Assembly: GCF_002964765.1 (NCBI RefSeq)
Contig: NZ_PQCF01000031.1
Location: 251,549-315,548 of the forward strand
Source: Pseudoalteromonas sp. T1lg88
GTDB taxonomy: Bacteria; Pseudomonadota; Gammaproteobacteria; Enterobacterales; Alteromonadaceae
DNA length: 64,000 nt
Reading direction: 5' to 3'
The notes beneath the pieces are model-generated. The model searched no databases. It was not told where the DNA came from and saw only the letters and a list, made by a program, of their open reading frames with translations. Each line of letters starts with the position of its first letter. Position 1 is the first letter of the stretch. The position numbers and the translations under genes were made by a program. This document shows positions 39,022 to 48,494 of this stretch, piece by piece.

Positions 39022-42000
39022 TTATTTATTGCCTTTACCCTTATTTCCGCCGTTGCCGCTGCCACCGTCGCTGGCAAGAGTAACATTTACCGTCGCAGTA
39101 GACTGCAATTGACCATCACTAATGGTATAGCTAAAGCTGTCACTGCTTTTAAAGCTTTTGGCCGGCGTATACTTGATACGACCATCACTGAGCACCTGCA
39201 CACTCCCCTTGGCACCTTGAGTCGCACTCTTAACTACTAGGGTATCGCCATCGATATCCTTATCGTTACCAAGCACATTAATGTAAATGGCTGTTTTAGA
39301 CGCCATGCTTACACTGTCGCTATAGGCAACCGGCGCATTGTTTTGTTGCTGTGCCACGCGGTAAACCAAGGTATTGGTGCTGTTATAAGCGGTATTGGCT
39401 ACATCCTTGGCCGTTAAGGTCAGGTTATAACTGCCGGCGCTGGCGCTGGTCGCTGACATTACACTGACACTGACCGTCGTAGTCGTGCCACTGGCCAGGG
39501 TAACCGAGCTGTTGCTAGCGCTCCAACCGCTTGGCGTAGCAATGCTCAAGTTATAGGTCGCATCGCCGCAGTCCTGATTCTGGTTAGTGATCTCGACGTT
39601 ATAGCGTTGTACTGTGCCGGCATCAACTTCGCTGCCAAGCGCATCGGCCACAACTAGTTTTGGTGCCGCCAAACGACAACTGGCCACCGGCGCCGCTACC
39701 TGATAAGTAGCACTGGCCGAGCTCTGATAGCCGCCATTATCACGGTTTAGTGCAACTAGACTAAAGTCATACACACCGGCATTGGCATCCGCAGCCGAGG
39801 TAACGCTGACACTTAGGGTTTGTGATTGACCCGGCGCCAAACTCGCACTTGGGCTAGTTGCTTGCCAACCCGCAGGCAGGCTTGCCTTCACATCAAATGT
39901 TGAAGCCGCACAGCTATCCGCATCCTTATTGGTCAGTGTGCCCTGATAAGTCACCGTTGTGCCCGCTGCTACCTGAGTTGAGCTCGTGTTTAACAAGGTC
40001 CATTGTGGATTTGCCGAAACACAGGCCGCCACTGGCGTTTCAACCACATAAGACGCAGTAGTACTGGCTTGATAGCGAGTATCGCTGGCATTCACGCCCT
40101 TGATAGCGACATCATAAAAACCATCTGTAGCGGTTGTGCTTGAAGTAACGTTTAAGCTTACCGTGGTGCTTTGACCCGGCGCCAAGCTCACCGTTTGTTG
40201 CGTAGCATTCCAACCCGACGGTACTTGCGCAGAAACGCTGTAATTGCTGTTGCCACACTCGGCGCTGTCGTTATTGGTTAAGGTCGCGCTATAAGAAACG
40301 GTTTCGCCCGGCGCAGCCCAAACACTGCTGTTAGACGCCAGCGCGATGCTTGGTTGCGCTGCAATACAGCTTTGCTGTGCTGAATAGCTGATATTCACAC
40401 CCACACCCGAACTATTGGCCCACTCAGTAGTAATGGTGACGCCGGCCTCATTATCGGTATAGCTATTACCAACAACTAAAGCGATATCATCCAAGTCCCA
40501 GATACTGCTTGAAGGTGTCAAATCCAACATTTCACTGCTTGAGGCATCGGAGCCAGTTGCTAAACGCAACACCACGCCTTCGGTAATTCCGGTTTTGCCT
40601 TCCAAAAAGCTATCAAAGCCAACTGGCTGACGATATTCAAGGTAGTACCATAAGGGTTCACCTGTGGTCGCATCTGTACCACGACGCACCTTTAGACCCT
40701 TGGCTTGACCTTGTGAGGCTTGCGCATAGGGTTCCAGCTGGTAGCTACCATCATCTTGGGCGGTGATAATCTCGCCGCGTTCAGGAGAAAGCCAGCCCAG
40801 TAATTCTTTGTTAAAGGTGTTGAAATGACCCTCAACTCCGTATTTACCCATCATATCCAGGGTATCTCCGTAATCCACCGAACGGCAATCACCACCAATA
40901 ATATCACTCGGACATTCAAGGCGCTTAGCGTGATGCAAACCCAAGTTATGGCCAAACTCATGGCCTATGGTATTAAGCGTAAATGAACCATTGATCCAAG
41001 CGCGAGAAGGAGTCCCTCCTAATGTACCTTTACCAGTCCAAGGACAGGCTTCATTTTTAGGAAATAAGTATATAAAGCGATCGTAACTGCCCACGTCAAC
41101 ACCTGCATCGCGTGCCGCCTGTTGTCCATAAGTGTTAATGTCGCGAGTCTCACATGTCTTGGCAATCGGCAGCGTGTGGTAGCCCGTTACCTCTCCACTT
41201 AACCAGGTTTTACCAAAAGATGCTTCACGATAGTAATCGCTGACTTTACCAAATACCATGTCGCGAACTTCTTCAACGGACCAGGGGCGCTCACTTGCAT
41301 TGTCTTGGAAGTTGACCAAAACCACTAAAGTGCGCTGCTCACCCAGGGTATTAGGTAAAGGCTCAACTGCGGTACTGGTAGCAGCGGCGTCAACAATACT
41401 CTCACCCCCTTGCAGCATGATAATTTGTGATTCTTCGCTGATCACGAGGGAGCTTTCAGTGGCGTCATTTTGCTCATGCTTAAATAACCAGCCATTGGCC
41501 TTGACCTTAGCGCCATTGCGTAGTGATTCAGCCTGTGCCTGGTTAGCTAAGTGCAGCTCAACACGCTGATCTTCGGTAACCAAGAAATGACGCAGGCGGT
41601 CTTTACTGGTGTCATGGTGATCTTCATAAACGAATTCCAGTTGACCCACCAGCTCCGCTTGTTGGGCTAGTTTGGCTTCGATATGCGCAGGCATGCCGCT
41701 ACGCTTGGCGTTTGGCATCACTGTACGCAATGCGGCATTGGCATCAAACTGTAATAAGGCGTATTGGCTGGCCTGGCGGGCAGTCACTAATTCTTCTAGT
41801 TGTTGCTCAAAGGCAGGAGAAAATTTGTCTTTGCCACCCTTGCCGGCGCCCTTGTTAGCACGGCGAAGCTCACCCATGGTGGCGGCAAGCGCTAGGGTTT
41901 GCTGTTCTAATTGATTTTTCTTAGCTTGAGTGTCAGCTTGATTTTGTTTGAACACTTGTCCAAGGCCCGTATGCTCATTCTGCATCGCACTCTGTACGCC

Positions 42001-42129
42001 GTTACCGTTTGCAGCGTACAAGTTCATTGAGGTAAAGCCCAAAGTAGTTGCCAAAAGTCCTAGGCCACAGGCTTTTAAAACAGATGAAGAAAGTTTATTA
42101 GGCGTTACGACGCCTTTCGTTATAGTCAC
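39022..42129 (-). CDS. Secreted zinc metalloprotease (M11-like) with NEW3-type repeats
   Basis: 1035 aa from a GTG at 42129 (GAGG eight bases upstream). Signal region about 1-40 ending NLYAA. Long propeptide-like part, then the zincin motif HEFGHNLGLHH (390-400; His390, His394, His400, Glu391) and DMMGKY Met-turn about 425, resembling gametolysin (M11). Three tandem NEW3-like modules of about 105 residues (each starting Cys-x-x-A and containing P-[SA]-GW) occupy about 590-900, then a cadherin/Big-type domain (about 905-1020) and a GGSGNGGNKGKGNK tail. Extracellular protease, possibly surface-bound. Three domain copies likely arose by duplication. Confidence 0.88.
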   Translation of the reverse strand: MTITKGVVTPNKLSSSVLKACGLGLLATTLGFTSMNLYAANGNGVQSAMQNEHTGLGQVFKQNQADTQAKKNQLEQQTLALAATMGELRRANKGAGKGGKDKFSPAFEQQLEELVTARQASQYALLQFDANAALRTVMPNAKRSGMPAHIEAKLAQQAELVGQLEFVYEDHHDTSKDRLRHFLVTEDQRVELHLANQAQAESLRNGAKVKANGWLFKHEQNDATESSLVISEESQIIMLQGGESIVDAAATSTAVEPLPNTLGEQRTLVVLVNFQDNASERPWSVEEVRDMVFGKVSDYYREASFGKTWLSGEVTGYHTLPIAKTCETRDINTYGQQAARDAGVDVGSYDRFIYLFPKNEACPWTGKGTLGGTPSRAWINGSFTLNTIGHEFGHNLGLHHAKRLECPSDIIGGDCRSVDYGDTLDMMGKYGVEGHFNTFNKELLGWLSPERGEIITAQDDGSYQLEPYAQASQGQAKGLKVRRGTDATTGEPLWYYLEYRQPVGFDSFLEGKTGITEGVVLRLATGSDASSSEMLDLTPSSSIWDLDDIALVVGNSYTDNEAGVTITTEWANSSGVGVNISYSAQQSCIAAQPSIALASNSSVWAAPGETVSYSATLTNNDSAECGNSNYSVSAQVPSGWNATQQTVSLAPGQSTTVSLNVTSSTTATDGFYDVAIKGVNASDTRYQASTTASYVVETPVAACVSANPQWTLLNTSSTQVAAGTTVTYQGTLTNKDADSCAASTFDVKASLPAGWQATSPSASLAPGQSQTLSVSVTSAADANAGVYDFSLVALNRDNGGYQSSASATYQVAAPVASCRLAAPKLVVADALGSEVDAGTVQRYNVEITNQNQDCGDATYNLSIATPSGWSASNSSVTLASGTTTTVSVSVMSATSASAGSYNLTLTAKDVANTAYNSTNTLVYRVAQQQNNAPVAYSDSVSMASKTAIYINVLGNDKDIDGDTLVVKSATQGAKGSVQVLSDGRIKYTPAKSFKSSDSFSYTISDGQLQSTATVNVTLASDGGSGNGGNKGKGNK

Positions 42130-42832
42130 TACTAGAACCTCTCAAAGTTTGTACATCACTTCGAAAGCTCCCAGTTTTATGACCAAGTCAATAACCGAGC
42201 TCTATCAACGCGCCTCTTTCGGTAATCCAGCTGCCCACTGCCTTCAACAGTTAGGGCCTGTGATTTTGCGTACATTAGTTTCCTAATGTTTGCCGTTTCG
42301 AGAGTGCTTTCGAATCTTACTTCATGGACCATTGGGGCCCAAGCGAAGGCGCATTCTAACAAGGTGATTTAAGGATTCTCAATGATAAAACTGATCTTTT
42401 TTTGAGCTATTTTTGAAACTTTTTATAAATCAATGGACAAGAAACGAACAAAATTGTAACTGAACAAGGCGTTCAGGATAAAAATGCGGAGAAACAGCTC
42501 TTTTTAGATAAAAATATCAATTAATGCCAACTGAACAGCGGATTTAGCTAGATTTTTTATTTTACTTCGGAGCAGATCAAAGCACTATCCATGCTTTCCC
42601 AGTTTTAAATTTGAGCACAAAAGTGCATGTATGCAATTTTCAACCTATTGTATTTCTGTGCTTTATTAATGGACTTGTGTGCTTTTTAAACAGTACAATG
42701 CTTAGTCTTCCAAAAGACTATAAAATACAGCTAACTAACTATTGGCAAAGCCTTTTTCGGGTATACGCACTATTTTAGAATGATGACTTTCTGAAATTCA
42801 GCAAAAGACAAAGTTAGTGAACTCATACTAGG
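42130..42832. other. 703-base gene-free AT-rich region with a G+C-richer insert
   Basis: Holds the protease promoter at its left edge and the rnz terminator region at its right; no ORF with family similarity. The stretch from about 42177 to 42362 is clearly richer in G+C than its surroundings and is open on both strands without a recognisable product; the rest is A/T-rich. Confidence 0.4.
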
Positions 42833-43797
42833 TTATTCCTTGTTAAAGTCACTTTGCACTAGCCTCACTTGGGTGTTTTTATCCACCGCGACTACCATGC
42901 CGTCGGTTGCCAAAAACAAGCGTCCGCAATACTCACCTTTAGCCTCATCGGCTATTGCCGACATGCCCTCTCCCAGGCCATATCGGGCACTAAAGTGACT
43001 CAGTAACAGCGCCGGTAGCGCCTGCTTTTGCGCATAGGCGCAGATACGCTGCACATCGCTGTGCCCTGTATGGGGGCCCACCTTTTGTAAGTCTGCGGCG
43101 AGAAAGGTAGCTTCATGAACCAGCAAATGCACACCGGCAATTACTGGGTCTAAACAACTGGGCGTCTCATTGTCGCCACAGATAACAAGCACCCTGGGTT
43201 GCCAGGCGAAATAGGTATAGTCATCAGCGCGCAATAGGACGCCTTTATAGCTCACATCCTCTCCACGCTGCAAAAGGTTGTAAGGGGGCCGCTGGCTATT
43301 TGCTCTGCCCTCAGGCGTTCAATATCCAGTTTGCGCGGAATTTGGGTTTCGATAAATTTAAAGCCCTGGCTTGGCACCCTGTGTTGCAGCGGGCAGATTT
43401 GAACCTTAACCCAACTAAAGATTTGCCCACTCAGTTCCTCAAAATCTACAAGCTCAAGATTAAAGGGCAAGGTCCATTCGCTCATCGCCATGGCGGCACG
43501 GACAAACTCCAGCACCTCTGTCGGTGCCACTATGCGTAGTGTCTGGGTACGTCCCGATAAACCTGCCGAGGCAATTAAACCCGGTAAGCCATAGCAATGA
43601 TCGCCATGCTTATGAGTGATAAACACAGCCTCAAGGTGATATAGCGCCAGCTTGGTTTTTAATATCTGATGCTGGGTTGCCTCACCACAATCGACCAGAT
43701 ACCAGGGCTTTTGATCGTCACGAAACACCGCATAGCCGGATACATTTCGGCTTTTGGTCGGTGTTCCTGAGCTGCTTCCCAATACTTGAACTTGCAC
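42833..43797 (-). pseudogene. rnz: Ribonuclease Z, split by a one-base frameshift
   Basis: The first part (43797 to about 43285) has MQVQVLGSSSGTPTKSRN and the zinc motif ITHKHGDHCYGLPGL; it runs out of frame into a stop near 43252. The remainder continues in another frame from about 43283 with LLQRGEDVSYKGVLL, VHEATF and LLSHFSARYG to the stop at 42833. Adding one G to the G5 run (43284-43288, plus strand) restores SGPPYNLLQRGEDV. Together the parts make a normal RNase Z of about 320 aa, the 3' tRNA endonuclease. Either a genuine disruption, a sequencing error in a homopolymer, or (less likely) programmed slippage. Confidence 0.88.
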
Positions 43798-43874
43798 CTG
43801 TTTACTCCTATTTTTGTGCTGTACGCCACATACCCAAAGATTATAACTTGTCCCTTATCGCAAGGATCTAGCTT

Positions 43875-44132
43875 ATGAAAAATGAAATCGACAGTAAAAC
43901 CCTGCTCCGTGCCTATGAGCGCATTCAACAACATGGCGAACAAACCGAGCAAGGCAAGTTTTACCAAGGCCTGTACGCCTATTCTGATCTTGATGGCTAT
44001 ACCTTGTACCTGCAAGGCAGCGGCGTACTTTTACGCTTTGGCTTTCATAACACCTATCACCTTGATTATCAAAGTGAGAAGAACAAATCTGACTTTATGA
44101 ACAAGCTACTGAGCATAGGCAAAGAGCCCTAA
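43875..44132 (+). CDS. DUF3081-family small protein
   Basis: 85 aa: MKNEIDSKTLLRAYERIQQHGEQTEQGKF then YSDLDGYTLYLQGSGVLLRFGFHNTYHLDYQ. The central DGYTLYL and FGFHNxYHxDYQ pattern fits DUF3081, a short cytosolic family of gammaproteobacteria with unknown function. Divergent from rnz (77 bases). AAGGATCTAGCTT precedes the ATG. Confidence 0.75.
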   Translation: MKNEIDSKTLLRAYERIQQHGEQTEQGKFYQGLYAYSDLDGYTLYLQGSGVLLRFGFHNTYHLDYQSEKNKSDFMNKLLSIGKEP

Positions 44133-44222
44133 TTTTGCTTGTGCTTGCCGTGCTGATTTTCACCGCTATTCACCGCTTATAGGCGCGAGTTTGCCGAAAC
44201 ACCATGATCCCAAGGGCCATTA

Positions 44223-45866
44223 ATGGTATCTTTGTCCGAATTTGTGACACCAAGGGATAATAAAGGTATGACCAAGGCTGTATCCTCCGCCGTACCGGAA
44301 CAACAAGAACAACAAAAAGGCTGGTTTAATCGCTTTCTAGCGACCGTCGAGTTTCTCGGTAACCTGCTTCCACACCCCATTACATTATTTGCACTTTTCT
44401 GTGTTGCCATCGTGGTGATCAGCGGCATCGCCGACTGGGCCGGACTTAGCGCCATTGACCCTCGCCCCGAAGGCGCCAAAGGCCGCGATCCCGATGGTGT
44501 TATCGAGGTAGTGAGCCTGATGAGCGCTGAAGGCCTCAGACGTATTTTCGAAGGCCTGGTTACCAACTTTACCGGCTTTGCCCCTTTAGGTACCGTACTG
44601 GTTGCCCTGCTCGGCGTGAGCGTTGCCGAGCACTCAGGTATGCTTTCTGCGGCCATGCGTGGCATGGTGATGGGCGCCTCAAAACGCCTGGTTACCTTTA
44701 TGGTAGTGTTTGCCGCCATTCTTTCTAATACTGCTTCTGAGCTCGGCTACGTGGTACTTATTCCACTGGCGGCGATGATTTTCCATAGCCTTGGCCGTCA
44801 CCCCTTAGCCGGTTTGGCTGCCGCCTTTGCCGGTGTATCTGGCGGTTACAGCGCTAACCTGTTACTGGGTACTATTGACCCACTATTGGCCGGTATTACC
44901 ACACCAGCGGCACAAATGATCGACCCAGATTATCAGGTCGGCGCCGAAGCCAACTACTACTTTATGTTCGTGTCCGTATTCCTAATCGCCATCCTTGGCA
45001 CCTGGGTGACCGAGAAAATTGTTGAGCCGCGCCTGGGCAAATACGACCCGAGCGAAGCCAGTATCGACCTCGGTGAAAACAAAATTGAGCACCTTAGCCA
45101 GCGCGAAAAAAGCGGCCTAAAATGGGCCGGCCTTACCTTCCTGGCCTTGGGTGTACTACTTGCCTTTACCGTTATCCCGGACGATGGCATTTTGCGCCAT
45201 CAAGCCACCGGTGAAATTAAGGGCTCACCCTTCTTAAAAGGCATAGTGGTCATCATCTTTATCACCTTCGCCATTCCGGGCTTTGTCTATGGCCGCGTGG
45301 TTGGCACCATGAAGAATGACCGCGATGTCATTGATGCCATGAGCAAGAGCATGAGCTCCATGGGCATGTATATTGTGCTGGTATTCTTCGCCGCCCAGTT
45401 TGTTGCCTTCTTTAAATGGACCAACCTTGGCACCATATTAGCCGTAAACGGCGCAGCCTTGTTACAGGCGCTGAATCTGACCGGCCCCGAGGTGTTCGTG
45501 TTCTTTATCCTGATGTGTGCGCTTGTTAACCTTAGCCTGGGCTCTTCATCGGCACAATGGGCGGTCACCGCACCTATTTTTGTGCCCATGCTGATGCTAA
45601 TTGGCTATGCGCCGGAGACCATTCAGGCGGCCTACCGTATCGGTGATTCGGTAACCAACCTGATCACTCCTATGATGAGTTACTTCGGCCTAATACTCGC
45701 AGTGGCCTGTAAATACAAGAAGGACATGGGCATAGGCACGCTGGTCGCGACCATGTTGCCGTACAGCATGATCTTCTTCGTTGGTTGGGTGTGCTTATTC
45801 TATCTTTGGGTATTCGTACTGGGTATGCCGGTGGGCCCGGGCTCACCAATCTATTACCAACCTTAA
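44223..45866 (+). CDS. AbgT-family transporter
   Basis: 547 aa with 11-12 spans. FLGNLLPHPITLFALFCVAIVV opens the first span; FTGFAPLGTVLVALLGVSVAEHSG and SSSAQWAVTAPIFVPMLMLIGYAPE are AbgT hairpin regions. Members import p-aminobenzoyl-glutamate or export sulfonamides by proton coupling. ATG at 44223 has AAGGG six bases ahead; an ATG at 44268 is an alternative. Single gene with terminator. Confidence 0.93.
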   Translation: MVSLSEFVTPRDNKGMTKAVSSAVPEQQEQQKGWFNRFLATVEFLGNLLPHPITLFALFCVAIVVISGIADWAGLSAIDPRPEGAKGRDPDGVIEVVSLMSAEGLRRIFEGLVTNFTGFAPLGTVLVALLGVSVAEHSGMLSAAMRGMVMGASKRLVTFMVVFAAILSNTASELGYVVLIPLAAMIFHSLGRHPLAGLAAAFAGVSGGYSANLLLGTIDPLLAGITTPAAQMIDPDYQVGAEANYYFMFVSVFLIAILGTWVTEKIVEPRLGKYDPSEASIDLGENKIEHLSQREKSGLKWAGLTFLALGVLLAFTVIPDDGILRHQATGEIKGSPFLKGIVVIIFITFAIPGFVYGRVVGTMKNDRDVIDAMSKSMSSMGMYIVLVFFAAQFVAFFKWTNLGTILAVNGAALLQALNLTGPEVFVFFILMCALVNLSLGSSSAQWAVTAPIFVPMLMLIGYAPETIQAAYRIGDSVTNLITPMMSYFGLILAVACKYKKDMGIGTLVATMLPYSMIFFVGWVCLFYLWVFVLGMPVGPGSPIYYQP

Positions 45867-45874
45867 TAACATCA

Positions 45875-45903
45875 TCAGCCGGCCTTAGTTGCCGGCTTTT
45901 TGT
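45875..45903 (+). terminator. Terminator of the AbgT gene
   Basis: Stem agccggc / gccggct around cttagtt plus T5, eleven bases after the stop. Confidence 0.87.
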
Positions 45904-45946
45904 TAGCTGCTATAGTGTTACTATTCAATTAGTTATTAAGATAACT

Positions 45947-46897
45947 GTGCGTATTTTCTTCCTTATAACCCTGGTTTGCCTTCCCTGTTGCAGCATCGCC
46001 GGCGCAGCAAAGCTGTTGGAGCAAAACTTTGCCACGGCCATGGTGCTCACCAATGGCGAGTCAGTGAGCCTGGGTTATGGTCATTTCAGCAGTCCGGCGG
46101 CACTGTTTGATGACGACTCGCAAAGCGGCAATGAATTACGCCAAGACCTCAATGTGTTTAACGTGCCGTTTGGTATCAAAACCACCAGCCCGGAAATATT
46201 CAGTCAATATAACAGTGAGTTGCATCTGCAAGGCAGCTACATAGACCAAAAAAACAGCCTAAATCTTTTTAACCAAGAGCGCGCCGATAGCTTCGAAGAA
46301 AGCATCTATGGGTTTGGCGCCAACTGGATATTTGAGCGGCCAATCAGCTCTAAATGGTGGTTCGGTTTTGGCGCTCGTCTGCAGGGTTTTCGTTATTACA
46401 ACGACTACGACTATAACTCTCAGCTCAGCAGGCAGGTATTGGCGCCCGCCCTCGATGGCAGCGCAGTTAACATCAGCGCCAACGCCCTTGTTGCCAGTCC
46501 GCATGTAGAGATGATGTACCGCCTACCTCGACATTGGGGCTACTATGAATACAAAACCAGTTATAGTTATTACTACGGCACCACACTGGTGGAGCCTTCG
46601 GCCTTGGGTAAAATAAGGCCGGAAGGCTGGCGCTACCAAAATGGCATTAAGGCGCGTTTCGATACCGCGCATATAGGCCAGTTTACTCAGGCCATCTATA
46701 TTAAGGCCCATCGCGTCGACCTAGGGGGTGACAGCGCCAGCGCCTTTGCTACGAATCATTTTTATGAATATGGCGTAGGTGTATTACTCGATACCAGCAC
46801 CTGGTCTTCCTGGTTGGAAAATATCGGCATTGGCCTAAACTATCATCATGGCAGCGCCCTCGAAGGGGGCAGCATTGTACTGTATTTTAACGAGTAG
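45947..46897 (+). CDS. Outer-membrane beta-barrel protein (solitary autotransporter-barrel-like)
   Basis: 316 aa from a GTG at 45947; the frame is open upstream into AbgT, but only this start yields a signal peptide (RIFFLITLVCLPCCSIAGA). The mature part has alternating amphipathic strands rich in Tyr/Trp (WKWWFGFGARLQGFRYYNDYDY-like region, YYEYKTSYSYYYGTT) and ends in Phe-Asn-Glu after IVLYF, a barrel. FATAMVLTNGESVSLGYGHFSSPAAL resembles the solitary outer-membrane autotransporter barrel family. The family is tentative; an outer-membrane barrel is well supported. Thirty-four bases before the DUF2254 gene. Confidence 0.65.
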   Translation: MRIFFLITLVCLPCCSIAGAAKLLEQNFATAMVLTNGESVSLGYGHFSSPAALFDDDSQSGNELRQDLNVFNVPFGIKTTSPEIFSQYNSELHLQGSYIDQKNSLNLFNQERADSFEESIYGFGANWIFERPISSKWWFGFGARLQGFRYYNDYDYNSQLSRQVLAPALDGSAVNISANALVASPHVEMMYRLPRHWGYYEYKTSYSYYYGTTLVEPSALGKIRPEGWRYQNGIKARFDTAHIGQFTQAIYIKAHRVDLGGDSASAFATNHFYEYGVGVLLDTSTWSSWLENIGIGLNYHHGSALEGGSIVLYFNE

Positions 46898-46931
46898 CTC
46901 GCTGACAATAACATAGAATAATGAGGTATTT

Positions 46932-48311
46932 ATGCGCACGCCCCGGAAAATAGCAGATCAATACCGCGCCATTGTCAGCAGCATTGGCTTCTACCCTGCG
47001 ATTATTATTACCCTCTTTATGTTGTTCGCCATGGTACTGGCCAATATAGAATACCAAAGCTGGGTAATGCGCATAAAACAGGCCTGGCCGGTGCTCTTTG
47101 TTACCGATGTTGATACCGCCAAAACCCTGCTCGGTATCCTCGCCGGCGGCCTGATCTCGCTCACCGTGTTTAGCTTTTCCATGGTTATGGTGGTGTTAAA
47201 CAATGCCGCCGCTACCTTGTCGCCACGGGTGTTGCCCGGGCTTATCTCCATCAAGGCGCACCAGTATGTGCTCGGCATGTATCTCGGCAGCATCGTCTTT
47301 ACCCTGCTTACCCTGATGAATATCCACACCGAGGGGGAGACCTTGCAAACTCCGGCTCTGGGCACCTTTTTCGCTTTGGCCATTGGCATTTACAATCTGG
47401 TGCTCTTTGTATTCTTTATCCATTCCATCTCTCGCTCCATCCAGGTCGACAGCGTGTTGAATACCTTGTTTGCGCAAACCAATAAGCAGTTGCAAAACCT
47501 GATCGCCTATCAAGACCCGAGAATTGCTGCGGCGGTGCCAGATTACAGCGATTGGTATCGCCTCAAAAGTCCGCGGGCTGGCTATTTTAAGGGCGTGCAT
47601 ACCCATCAACTGTGTAAACTGTTAGCACAACATGAGCTGCGTATGGTGACCGAGGTGGAGCCGGGGTTTTTCTGTGTTGAAGGCTTTCCCTATCTGGCGC
47701 TCGACAGAGATATTAGCGCCGATGAAGAGCTCTGCGAGCAAATTCATAAATGCAGCGTATTTTATATCGAGGAATACATAGGGGATCATTACAGTTATGG
47801 TCTGCGGCAAATTGCCGAAATTGCCATTAAGGCGCTCAGCCCGGGCATTAACGACCCAGGCACAGCGGTCAAGGCCATAGACATGCTTAGCATACTGACC
47901 ATTGCCCGCCTGCATGTGGCGGATCATAACTACACCCTACTCAATACCGAAGAGCAACAGTCGCCTTTGCTCTGGTTTTATGAGCCCAGTCTGGCATCCC
48001 TGCTGGAAGAGAATTTCGACCCCATCCGCCACTATGGCTGTAATGACACCACGGTACTGGTCAACCTGATTGAGGCGTTAAAGAATATTCTGTTTGTTTG
48101 TGAGCACAACCGAGAATATACCCAGGCACTGTATCGTTATGTGCAGGCCACGGTTTATGACGCCGAGCACTGTATTGACAACCCCTATGAGCGCGAGCGC
48201 ATTAATCGCATGCTTACCCGTATGAATGAGGTCGCCAACAAGCGTGGCGACGATATTCATTTCAGCCTAAGCGACAAAGACGCCGAGCCCAGAGTTACCT
48301 TGCACAACTAA
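46932..48311 (+). CDS. DUF2254 membrane protein
   Basis: 459 aa. Four spans in the first 170 residues (FYPAIIITLFMLFAMVLA, LLGILAGGLISLTVFSFSMVMVVLNNAAATLSPRVLPGLI, YVLGMYLGSIVFTLLTLMN, LGTFFALAIGIYNLVLFVFF), then a soluble domain with the conserved IAIKALSPGINDPGTAVKAID. DUF2254 function is unknown. GAGG lies five bases before the ATG. Confidence 0.93.
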   Translation: MRTPRKIADQYRAIVSSIGFYPAIIITLFMLFAMVLANIEYQSWVMRIKQAWPVLFVTDVDTAKTLLGILAGGLISLTVFSFSMVMVVLNNAAATLSPRVLPGLISIKAHQYVLGMYLGSIVFTLLTLMNIHTEGETLQTPALGTFFALAIGIYNLVLFVFFIHSISRSIQVDSVLNTLFAQTNKQLQNLIAYQDPRIAAAVPDYSDWYRLKSPRAGYFKGVHTHQLCKLLAQHELRMVTEVEPGFFCVEGFPYLALDRDISADEELCEQIHKCSVFYIEEYIGDHYSYGLRQIAEIAIKALSPGINDPGTAVKAIDMLSILTIARLHVADHNYTLLNTEEQQSPLLWFYEPSLASLLEENFDPIRHYGCNDTTVLVNLIEALKNILFVCEHNREYTQALYRYVQATVYDAEHCIDNPYERERINRMLTRMNEVANKRGDDIHFSLSDKDAEPRVTLHN

Positions 48312-48418
48312 GCTTGGCCTCAGGCAGACTGCTGTTTCAGGGGAGGCGCATGGGCTGCTGCTCAGAGTTACGAGCGTGAGAGTTAAGAGTTGCGAGCGCA
48401 CGTGTGATAACTGGAAAA

Positions 48419-48458
48419 TGAAAAAGCTGCCTTGTTCAGAATAGGAACTGGCAGCCTT
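48419..48458 (-). terminator. Terminator at the end of the aryl-polyene operon
   Basis: On the minus strand ggctgcc..gttc pairs with gaac..ggcagc (one mismatch each side) and is followed by TTTTTC, 24 bases after the last stop. Confidence 0.65.
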
Positions 48459-48494
48459 CAGTACTTAGCCTTTAACCAGTACTTAGCGTTTAAC
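48459..48494. repeat. 18-bp tandem duplication over a stop codon
   Basis: cagtacttagcctttaac (48459-48476) and cagtacttagcgtttaac (48477-48494) abut with one mismatch; the second copy encodes the last codons and stop of the following minus-strand gene. Confidence 0.85.

Noticed and set aside
43252..43300. Programmed frameshift in rnz
   Set aside because: No known case in RNase Z and no slippery-site plus stimulator is visible; an indel in a homopolymer is simpler.
45785..45946. N-terminal extension of the outer-membrane barrel gene into AbgT
   Set aside because: Would overlap the AbgT coding end and its terminator; the GTG at 45947 gives a proper signal peptide.
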